Of a stretch of 64,000 nt of DNA, positions 56,701-64,000 are shown piece after piece (positions within the stretch are counted from its first letter, which is position 1; the number at the start of each line of letters is the position of its first letter). The stretch is taken from positions 2,530,001-2,594,000 of the forward strand of contig CM067080.1 in assembly GCA_033980235.1 (NCBI GenBank), in the 5' to 3' direction. A program made the position numbers and the translations under genes. The DNA comes from Diadema setosum. Its lineage: Eukaryota > Echinodermata > Echinoidea > Diadematoida > Diadematidae. The notes beneath the pieces were generated by a model. It was not told the DNA's origin and did not search any database. It worked only from the letters and a program-made list of their open reading frames with translations.

Positions 56701-59700
56701 ATGAATTTGAGCGTTTTTCCGGTTGACATGCATATGCAAAACATTGCATAACTTCAGAACGGTGTACCCGGACATCGCAAATTTGGTCTCAAAATATGCA
56801 GGAGACTTCCATGAAAAAAGTCATGAAACGACGCGGCAAAATCTTTGCGCGTTGCAGAATCGTGGCGCGAAACGTCGAGGGGGGGTCAATTTGACCCCCC
56901 CCCCCGTTAGAATAGGGTTTCATATTAATGCAATTCCAAATTTTGAAATGTCACTAGGAAGAGATGATAGGCTATTTGGTCAACATTCGGACTTTATATA
57001 CCTTCGTCACAAAACCATTTTCTAACATCTAGAAAGCTTGCCAAGGCTTGTCCAACACAGCGATAACTAAATGTATGCAAAGTGCCTTGCAGATACTGAA
57101 GTGATTTGAGTTTATGCAGGTACATGGGGTAACTTTCTCCTATGTCCATAGAGGGTACACTAAAGCCCTGCCTCAACAGAGTCTCTCAAGCTAGAGTTAC
57201 CATGACAATGTCCGGGTAATGTCTAGGTAATCCTAGGGTAATTACTCCGGCATAACCTTGACAACCCTTAATTAGAATGCTACCGTGCTAACAGTCATTT
57301 GAAACACTGAACAGGCATGCACAATATTGCAGACAGAGAATTATTGACATGCCGCCTGCTGATCACATACATGGATTGTAACCACTGATCTCTGTGTAGA
57401 TGAGATCAGTGGTTAACCACATTTTATTTCCTAATATGATTGCCTCGCAAGAAGTGCACAATCTAGAACAACAGGCAGCACTGGCGGTTGGGCGGAGTTG
57501 TCGCATTATTGGACACTTCCCACCTTTTTTCCTCCATAATAGGTGATGCGCTGATTTACGTCGAAGTAGGGCAAATTGTCAATCAGAGGTGCAATGAAAA
57601 CATCTCAACGGAAGAATTTTATGAATTTGAATATTTACTCAGTGCACCCTGCCTGCTATAAGGATTAGAACCGACACTTGCTATCTGGCGTAAGCTCGGT
57701 TGTCTAGTGGAGATGACGCCTGCCTGGTGATCAGGGGGTCGTAGATTCGAATCCTGCTCGAGTATGTACGCCCATGGTTTTTTATCATGGCTACTACTAA
57801 AACACTCATCAATTCAGTGCTTATTTACGTCGATGTAGGGCAATTTGTCTGTCAGTTGCAATGAAAACATCTAGACGGAAGAATTCATGAGTTTGGAGAA
57901 ATCGACCTTGTCCCAATTGTGTCACTGTGGCCTTCCTGTTGGACTGTGGCACATTACTACACCTAAATGGGCTTGCTAACTCAAAATTAGGTTGAGGTCG
58001 GAGGGATCACAGAATGCTGAGGAAAGAGCTTATACCCCCATTTCACAGATATTTTTTTTTTTTTCTCATTGGTTACTCATCGGAAGCATAGTTTGTTGTT
58101 TCCGGCCACTCACCGAAGTGTATTGGGTCGCAGTCTGATGAATCCAACTTGGTTAGTCGACTGTCAGGTGAGTGTCAGACATGTGGGCACATGATCTTCA
58201 TTGGATGATCTTGCCTCATTGGATCACCACCCAACATTAATAACACTGACACTGACCTGTAGTCCACCAACACAAGTCAGATTTATCGGATTGTGATCCG
58301 ACACACTTTGATGGGTGGCCAGAAGCGATAAACTTTGCTCCCGATGAGTGTCCATTGAGAAAAAATCTCTGTGGAATGGGGGTATTAGCAAGTTAGGCTA
58401 AAGGCTTGGGCATAGAACAGATGAAATGGTAAAAATTAGCAGTCCTTATGATGTTGTGACATTATCTTGTTAAAACAGACTTCTGATTTCTTAAATTCAC
58501 CATTTAGTTATGAGAACTGTATCTGGTATTTCTTTGTCACCACAGGTCGCGGTGAAGACACTCCCTTTCTACAAAGATTACTTCAACATTGCGTACCCAC
58601 TGCCAAAGATTGACCTCATAGCCATTCCAGACTTTGCTGCAGGGGCCATGGAGAACTGGGGGCTGGTCACCTACAGGTAAAGAGAAACGTACCTCAGTCT
58701 GCTTCGATGGAGTTTGCATCTCAGACAAGGTGCTGGTTGCGAGCTAGAATGAGGCAGAGTCACTCGATGCTTGTGTGGAGATTTGATGTGTTATTAAGAG
58801 CAAAGTGGGACATTCAACTTTCATGTTTAGCATAGATTTGTGCTAGATAGAGAGGTATATTGCTGTAAAGTACATGACTGTACTTCTGCAGTTTTGTTTA
58901 AGTTTATTCTTTCATTGGATTTCTTTTATCACTTGACAACACTTTCTGTTTTCACTTTGGTCTAATACTGTAAATGCAGACATTTTCACGGTACATTAAT
59001 TTTCGCCTATGTCGCGCTACTTCTGGCTAGCATGAATTCTAAAACCTTTGAAAATATCTTCAAAATTTTCTCTGCACATTGTGAATGGGTTGACAATCAC
59101 GCAGCCCCAATTCAACAACCCATAAATATGTTTTTGAGCTGCTCAGAGCGAAAAATTTATAACGCTATTAATGATTGATAACATTTACAGCAATAGTATT
59201 CTTATATTTTCTAATGCCCCCATTTCTGAAAGCTAACATCAGAGCGTATGTGGATATTTCAAATTCAAATTTTCATTTCAAATTCTTTAGTATACATACC
59301 TCACAGTGCAAAACACCTCATCATGCAGTGCACTTTCGTGAAGTATGCTTCACAATGTTAGCCTGTCCAGAAGGTGTACGTAGGACACAAGGTTTGGCCC
59401 GTAGTGTCTCTTTTAACGGACACACCACCTTGATTGCTATTAGCCCATGGTGCAACCTTTGTGTATTGCATGCGAAACACACACAAGCAACAAGAGAATA
59501 AAAATTTTCCAATCTGTATTACCAGTTTACTAAGAAGGTCAACAGTACTGTTACAGCGTCACTTTATCAAATCATATACATCATCCATGTAGACTATTCA
59601 CCATAATGATGTTTTATATTTCTGCTTTGTAGTAAAGTAACACACGGTGGTAATGATATTAAGTCAGAGAAAGAACATTCTTCGTCCTTCAAGGCAACTC

Positions 59701-62368
59701 AACTTTCTTTGGGATTTACATTTCAGTTACAGGCTTAATACTGATATGTAGAGTTCTTTTTATGATCTCTCTTGAGATGAGCACAAAGATTACATCAGAG
59801 CCAACTGCCTGTTTTCAAACAAATCGATAGTAAAATCATATTATATCAAATTGATGTTGGCTGTTTTTACATTTTAAATGAGGATGAAATCACAAAATTT
59901 TGTACCATTTCCTTTGTTTTGTCCCTAAAAGGGAGACAGCTTTGTTGGTGGACCCCAAGAACTCCTCTGCCTATGCAAAGCAGTGGGTCGCCATAGTAGT
60001 TGGTAAGTCTGTCTGCCTTTGAGACTAATTTTCAACTGGTTATTCTACAATTATATATCTGACCCAACATCACAGCTGATGTTAATGTATTTACGAGCTA
60101 TTTCTGGTGTATTTCAACAAGAAATTACATTTCAATCAAACTATAGGAAAATAGTTAGTAAAAAATTGAAGCCATTCGAGATGTAAAGAAAAAATGATAC
60201 ATGTCAAAATATTTGTGTTTGCTTTACAAATGCTGGACAGACTTCAATCTATTCAGCAATACATAGATGATAAACTAGCCACAGAAAACGAACCATTAGA
60301 CATAAAGTATATGTCTCATGGTTCCTTTTTTGTGGTTATTCAAACCAGTGTCTAATTTATACACTGGTTTGAGAAAAAGGCTTTCATGTGAGAACACAGT
60401 CAAGCATGTGAAAAATTCGCTGTGTAAACACCACACTGTATTTACACATCTTAATATACAGAGGGTGACTTTAATATTCAGGTGATGAATTTCAGTCCTG
60501 CTTTGAAATGTGTGTTTGACATACTCCTAAACTTTGTAATAGCACAGAAAATATCACATCAGCGTTCTGGTGTTGGCCTTTGTGTAAAAAAAGAAAAGAA
60601 ATTAAAGATGGTTAAGGCATCGTCAAATGATGAATTATTGTCTTATAGTGATATGGCCTCAGTATTTTCATCTAAACTCTATAACTGAAACCTTGACGAT
60701 TTTCATCTTCGTCAGATTTGGTAAGTTTTTACAGGAAATTTTATACCTTGAGCTGAACTCCCCATTTTGGGTTACTAATTGCAATCCTGATGGAGAAATG
60801 ATCTCTAAGATTCAGCAAAAGTCTGAGTCGCAAATGACCTATTTTTGCCAAGAATATCAGCCTGATTTCAATGATGTCACAAGTGGTCAACACTTTCTGC
60901 CAAGCAGGCTTGCTCTCCACAGGCTAGCGGGTGTGCCTTGCTTCCTACGTAGTTTGTGCAGTATGCCTGATCCCAAACTGCTGCTCGAAGGAATATGGAA
61001 GACAGCGTTTGTGATCCGGGTTTGGAAATGGAACTAATGAAGAGGAGGAAGAAGACAGCTGTTCCGAGTCATGGTCCTCAGATTCAAACAGTGGTGACTG
61101 ATATTGTTCTGTCATGTTGATCCCAAAGCAGAAGGTAGACAACCACGACACCGCTGCTGACACCGCTGTTGACGCTGCTGCTGATACCATTGCTGCAGCT
61201 GAAGTTCCAGCTGCCTAATTACATGAACAGGGGCGGGCGGAGATGGATGGGTGATAGTGACGATGATGAACAGTTTGCGAGGAGAGATGGAAGATGTGTC
61301 GCGACTTTACCCTGATAATGTTCGAATTGGTATCCATGGCGACCTGCATGACATTTGTGTTATGTTTTCAGATGCTTAGTGACACCCATGGCCATCGCAC
61401 TGACTGCATGCGGTGTACTAGACCTAGACTGTGCATTGCATGCTACGTGATGTACATTACGCGCATCAATGCGACTCATCCATGCTCTCCCTTAGTTTGC
61501 TATTAACTACAAAGCCGCTGCCGTGATGAGGTTAGCCTGCTGGACAATAGACATACTTGTGTACACACACATACACACCAGACTCTTGTCACATGGCTTC
61601 AATGGAGTGTGACTTACTTTCATCATTGACCATCATTACTTTTAGAATGAATTGTTTAAAGCCATTTCACGAGAGTAAAGAGTTTTAAGTGTGTTGAGGA
61701 CAGTGAGTATCAATTTCTGATTCAGATATTTGTATTTTCTGATTTCAGATTGTGCAAGCAGCGTACGCCGCGAAGCTGACGAAGGGTGTCAGTGAGTTAT
61801 TTTGAGTGCCAATATGCAATTCATCATCCATTTCAACAGTTCTTGATAACCGGTTTGGTTAAAAATTTACATGATTGTTTGAAAATGAGCCATCAATTAT
61901 TTCCTGTGCTTTTGGTGTAGTGTAGTTACATGGAATTTGAGATTTATATCTGCATGGATACGAAAGTCCATTAGCGCCGACTCTGTATGCATAGGATGCT
62001 GTGAAAATAGGTAGGCCACTTGTGACATCATTAAATCATAGGGCAATATTCCACCACAAAACCATGTAGATGGGTGCAGAGAATGAAGGTTAACATTCTC
62101 TTTTATTCATTTTCTCTGCCACAGTATATACCTACAAAAGTAAGTACTGTATCTTCTCAGTTTTGACTGGAGGTATTATATGCCAATTTTAGGATTCTCT
62201 TTGAAATTCCAGATTAAATACTGATAACACTCTACAGTGTTATCTTGTTTTCTGTTGATGCTTTTTTATTCTTTTTTAATTGCCAATTTTTTCTTTTTTT
62301 CAATCATTTCTTTCTCATCTTCAGGTCACGAACTGGCTCATCAGTGGTTTGGAAATCTTGTCACGATG
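47637..62368 (+). CDS. NPEPPS: Puromycin-sensitive aminopeptidase, 5' part (exons 1-8; continues beyond window)
   Basis: Eight exons join without phase conflict to codons 1-320 of an M1 zinc aminopeptidase. The start [11 protein letters not shown] matches the NPEPPS N-terminus. Later hallmarks are [18 protein letters not shown] (about 107-124), [15 protein letters not shown] (about 142-156), [15 protein letters not shown] (about 190-204), the exopeptidase motif GAMENW at 271-276, and the zinc motif HELAH at 307-311. M1 enzymes remove N-terminal residues using one Zn2+; PSA is mainly cytosolic. The second zinc ligand (NEGF motif), the catalytic tyrosine and the C-terminal repeats must lie on later exons outside the window. 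Introns hold MITEs, a Helentron-like copy and a SINE. Confidence 0.93.
48403..48605. mobile_element. Foldback MITE with TA target duplication, copy 1
   Basis: Ends CTGTAAAAGTGGAAATTTTC / ATATCCACTTTTACAG bounded by TA. In NPEPPS intron 1. Confidence 0.7.
48640..49425. other. NPEPPS intron 1, unclassified
   Basis: CT-richer sequence between the two MITE copies; no frame or repeat boundary supported. Confidence 0.35.
49430..49589. mobile_element. Same MITE, left end missing, copy 2
   Basis: Shares AACCAGAAACTAGCGC, ATATTTTTGCTTGCCATAT and GATGTCTTGATTCC with 48403-48605 and ends ATATCCACTTTTACAG. The first ~25 bases are absent. Confidence 0.7.
49791..49872 (+). CDS. NPEPPS: NPEPPS exon 2
   Basis: Acceptor CTTTTAAAG|GTCAAA, donor GACAAAG|GTAAGT; encodes [19 protein letters not shown] and ends phase 1. 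Confidence 0.9.
50300..50499 (+). CDS. NPEPPS: NPEPPS exon 3
   Basis: Acceptor GCTGGCAG|AGATCG, donor TTTGAG|GTACGC. Encodes [32 protein letters not shown] and AVTQFE. Confidence 0.93.
50500..52186. other. NPEPPS intron 3, left part, unclassified
   Basis: GTGACCCGCTACAACAAAAG at 50552 reappears in part inverted as CCTTTGTTGTAGCTGGTCAC at 51198-51217, suggesting one foldback unit of about 670 bp. The interior is AT-rich with CG-containing patches (50930-51000). Confidence 0.45.
52187..52500. mobile_element. Foldback element with ATTTCGTTACAAAAT array
   Basis: Ends GAATTCACAAAGGTGGTAC / GTACCACCTTCGTGAATTC; inner CATGGAGCGCCAAGTGTCG / CGACACTTGGCGCTCCATG; centre made of about eight ~18-bp units of CATTTCGTTAACAAAAT type. 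In NPEPPS intron 3. Confidence 0.8.
53282..53680. mobile_element. TTAA-flanked palindromic MITE, copy 3
   Basis: TTAA at 53278-53281 and 53681-53684; ends AGGGATGGTACAG / CTGTACCATCCCT; long inverted arms (TTTATTTGATGGAAATTGG / CCAATTTTCATCAAATAAA). The best preserved of the three copies. Confidence 0.8.
54059..54166 (+). CDS. NPEPPS: NPEPPS exon 4
   Basis: Acceptor TTACCCAG|GCCACT, donor AATATG|GTAAAT, 36 codons. Encodes [19 protein letters not shown], a signature of M1 aminopeptidases. Confidence 0.93.
54191..54441. mobile_element. Diverged foldback MITE with TA target duplication
   Basis: Left CTGTATACGCCAAATATTTC, right GGGATTACAG, bounded by TA; only the ends pair clearly. It begins 22 bp after NPEPPS exon 4. 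Confidence 0.4.
54650..55625 (+). mobile_element. Helentron-like element (copy d), uninterrupted
   Basis: Starts TATGCCTCCGCCAACGAAGT, (GTCC)n tract, GTGTGGTGGTTTTACATCAA, AGGTCA clusters, and ends GTCGCCGTAGCGATATATCT-AGT. Serves as the template showing how copy b was split. In NPEPPS intron 4. Confidence 0.72.
55806..56006 (+). CDS. NPEPPS: NPEPPS exon 5
   Basis: Acceptor TTTGACAG|AATGCC, donor CTGGAG|GTATGT, 67 codons. Encodes [18 protein letters not shown] and [18 protein letters not shown]. Confidence 0.92.
56151..56919. mobile_element. AACCCT-ended element with G/C hairpins, copy 1
   Basis: Ends AACCCTATTCTAAC / GTTAGAATAGGGTT. Next to each end sits G(7-8)TCAATTTGAC(6-10), a G/C hairpin. 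TTAA precedes the left end. Interior contains GATCGCGCGATC and AT-rich DNA; no protein seen. NPEPPS intron 5. Confidence 0.7.
57540..57900 (+). mobile_element. tRNA-derived SINE preceded by a second copy of its tail
   Basis: Head 57692-57765 has an A-box-like TGTCTAGTGG and B box AGATTCGAATCC (57743-57754) with tRNA spacing; a possible anticodon stem-loop CCTGC-CTGGTGA-TCAGG lies between. The tail GCTTATTTACGTCGATGTAG… (57818-57897) is about 80% identical to 57549-57635, so a truncated SINE lies upstream of a fuller one. The acceptor stem does not pair well, so this is not a functional tRNA gene. Confidence 0.6.
58033..58384. mobile_element. Palindromic MITE with TTA target duplication
   Basis: Ends TACCCCCATTTCACAGAT / ATCTCTGTGGAATGGGGGTA (allowing gaps), TTA at 58030-58032 and 58385-58387. 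Arms extend far inward (CCGGCCACTC / GGGTGGCCAG). A TWA duplication fits PIF/Harbinger. Ends 161 bp before NPEPPS exon 6. Confidence 0.78.
58546..58676 (+). CDS. NPEPPS: NPEPPS exon 6 (GAMEN motif)
   Basis: Acceptor CACCACAG|GTCGCG, donor CTACAG|GTAAAG. Encodes [20 protein letters not shown] and [14 protein letters not shown]; ends phase 2. Confidence 0.94.
58975..59165. mobile_element. Remnant of TACTGTAAATGCAGACATTT-type MITE
   Basis: Left end ACTGTAAATGCAGACATTTT and ATTAATTTTCGCC resemble the TA-type MITEs above; the right end is not preserved. Confidence 0.35.
59932..60002 (+). CDS. NPEPPS: NPEPPS exon 7
   Basis: Acceptor CCTAAAAG|GGAGAC, donor GTAGTTG|GTAAGT. Encodes [20 protein letters not shown] and ends one base into the Gly codon before HELAH. 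Confidence 0.92.
60700..61220 (+). other. Coding-like but broken stretch in NPEPPS intron 7
   Basis: One forward frame reads [20 protein letters not shown], a stop, then [20 protein letters not shown] and a final stop at 61217; the opposite strand is also open (61190-60945). CpG-richer than the intron. Could be a processed pseudogene 3' end; no family recognised. Confidence 0.25.
61749..61791 (+). other. Candidate 43-nt cassette exon in NPEPPS intron 7
   Basis: TGATTTCAG|ATTGTGCAAGCAGC … GGGTGTCA|GTGAGT: a good acceptor and a near-consensus donor enclose a GC-rich 43-mer. Not a multiple of three, so inclusion would shift the frame immediately before HELAH. Confidence 0.25.
62325..62368 (+). 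CDS. NPEPPS: NPEPPS exon 8 (zinc-binding HELAH)
   Basis: A 44-nt exon; acceptor CATCTTCAG|GTCACG, donor ACGATG|GTAATG. Encodes [15 protein letters not shown] with His307, Glu308 and His311 as catalytic/zinc residues. No later exon was found before the window ends. Confidence 0.92.
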
Positions 62369-62657
62369 GTAATGAAATACAGTTTAATATTCTCACCCTC
62401 ATAAACCTGCCTTCATAAGCACTGATAGTGTTAATGCTGTTAATGCTCACAAAACATTTGAAACATACCATTTCGTACATCGTTTTCCTGAATCTTCACA
62501 TGAAGTAAAAATAGAATACCCTGCTTTGATACACACTAAAAAGGGGAGATTATAAAAGTGGATTACCAGTATAACGTATGTGCCTTCTGCAGTATCTCAG
62601 CTTTTCCTGGATAGGTCTTCAGACTATGACTGAAGATAGATAACCGGAGTGAAATGC

Positions 62658-63438
62658 TTAACCCTAAAAAGACTGGGGGGGGGGCCTAAAGCCCCCCCCC
62701 CCCTCGACATTTCGCGCGATTACTGTGCAACACGCAATGCTCTCGCCACGATGCTCTATGACTTTTTTCTTTCGAGTTTCCTGCACATTTTCACACCAAA
62801 TTTGTGACGCCCGGGGGTACGGTTCTGAAGTTACATAACTTTTTGTACATGCACCTGAGGCCGAAAATGGCTCAAAAATGTGATTTTGTGTGCAAAGTCA
62901 ATGCAAATTGAGTTATTTCACATGGTTCATATAAATATGCTTATTTTTTACTCTCAATGGCTAAAATTAATTTGTTTTAGGAGTATTATGCTTCAACAAG
63001 TGTTTGCCACAAATTTTGTTAAGAAAACAACAAAAACAAAAGGTCGAAAAAACAAAGAAATACATAAGAAATTCATAAAACAATAAAATAAATAAGAAAT
63101 CAATTTTGATACCGAATTTTTTTTCAAGTACATTTGCTAAGAATGCTACAAAGAATAATTAGACCAAAAATGAGCACTTTTGGAGCTTTATTTACTGATT
63201 TAGATCAAAGAGTCTGATTTCTCGCATAAATTAGCATTATTAATCAAAATAAAATAAAAGAAGACTATTTTGTAAAATTTAGATATACGATCTTGTAGAC
63301 TACATCGCACACTACCATTGTGCAAATTTCCGCGGCGATCGCGCGATCCACGGCCGAGATCTTAAGGGGGGCCCTTTAGGCCCCCCCCCCCCCCCAGTCT
63401 TTCAAGCTACCAAAAAAGCCCAGTCTTTTTAGGGTTAA
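62658..63438. mobile_element. TTAACCCT-ended element with G/C hairpins, copy 2 (opposite orientation)
   Basis: TTAA at both ends; TIR CCCTAAAAAGACTGGG / CCCAGTCTTTTTAGGG. G(9)CCTAAAGC(12) at the left and G(6)CCCTTTAGGC(15) at the right. Interior matches copy 1 inverted (GATCGCGCGATC, GGCCGAGATCT). NPEPPS intron 8. Confidence 0.75.
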
Positions 63439-64000
63439 CCTGCCATGTCTTTTTGCTTCGTCAGACTATGTTTCATGCATATTGCTTCAGCAAAGTCTGC
63501 TGTCATAGCAGTGCTGAGAGTGTCATTTTGTTTTCAATGTTGTTTTGCAGAAAAAAAAATGACAGTCCATACTAGAGCTTATAAAATGGCGGCAGCAAGC
63601 TTTGTAAAAGTGGATGTGTTGTGAAGGGAGAGCTGTTCACACTAGTAACATTACAATTGGCACACTGTGAATGGACCTTTGTGAATATCACTGGTTTGTT
63701 CCAAGATTATCGAATGCTGTACATGAACCTATTGCAGTTTTGTGAATACACAAAGCAGCAGTGGACTACTGATAAATGTTAAAAGCCCAAACCCACAACC
63801 GAATGGCAACAGAGATGAATCAGAAGTGTACCTACACGTACACAGGTTTTGAATCGCTGTATGCAATTCATTGTTAGTGTATTTTCTGCAAGCATCACGC
63901 ATGACAAGCACTGCTGAAAAGTTGAAGGGTGATTACTGTAGGTCTGCCAGAAATCTTTGCGGGGAAAATCATCACAGAGCCCTCGCTCATTATACATAAC
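63439..64000. other. NPEPPS intron 8, end of window
   Basis: No exon with the expected M1 NEGF motif is present; the gene continues outside. Confidence 0.6.

Noticed and set aside
57692..57765. Functional tRNA gene
   Set aside because: Acceptor and T stems pair poorly and the unit is embedded in a repeat with a SINE-type tail.
60945..61190. Minus-strand frame with Ser-rich sequence in NPEPPS intron 7
   Set aside because: It is the mirror of a forward coding-like frame; neither has a recognised homologue, so no gene is claimed.

Overview
The window reads as nuclear DNA of a marine invertebrate deuterostome, most likely an echinoderm (inference). The evidence is a small number of intron-rich animal genes with GT-AG introns, AT-rich spacers, many microsatellites, and a very dense population of inverted-repeat (foldback) transposons and 5'-truncated LINEs. 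Nothing prokaryotic, viral or CRISPR-like was seen.

Four host genes can be supported. (1) Minus strand, 16774-4151: a four-exon gene for a secreted 360-aa C-type lectin whose tail holds 13 Ser-Gly dipeptides in acidic/Trp context, followed by a six-cysteine PAN/apple-like module; this is the most novel-looking protein here. (2) Minus strand, 22445-21237: an intronless 402-aa rhodopsin-class GPCR with a signal peptide. (3) Plus strand, 31227-35044: a four-exon gene for a 492-aa RsfS/Iojap-domain protein, the MALSU1 orthologue, with an unusually long N-terminal exon; a decayed copy of its 5' end lies at 2452-2768. (4) Plus strand, 47637 to beyond the window: the first eight coding exons of puromycin-sensitive aminopeptidase (NPEPPS), through GAMEN and HELAH; the rest lies outside. 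All exon joins of the three split genes were checked for phase and close without frameshift. The genes are functionally unrelated; no operon or cluster logic is visible.

The rest is mostly mobile DNA, and several elements can be delimited by target-site duplications (TSDs). They include a 3.8-kb hAT-type element (26235-30028, 8-bp TSD CCTTAGAC, perfect 29-bp TIRs) filled with other repeats and without a visible transposase; two near-identical MITEs with 6-bp TSDs (2143-2444, 8975-9277); foldback MITEs with CTG/CAG TSDs (1882-2047, 3409-3557, 37797-37988) and one with TTA (58033-58384); three diverged TTAA-flanked palindromic MITEs; two larger elements with TTAACCCT ends and G/C hairpins; and Helentron-like elements (8455-9872, 35396-37761 with another nested at 35856-37191, 54650-55625, fragment 28755-29090) full of AGGTCA half-sites.

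LINE remnants include an RT domain with one frameshift (40786-42284), C-terminal RT fragments (14830-15018 minus, 26972-27265 plus) and several 3' ends, each with its own microsatellite tail. A tRNA-like SINE lies at 57540-57900. Long palindromes occur at 20254-20342, 25955-26121 and 30094-30169. All assignments are from reading the sequence; no database search was possible.
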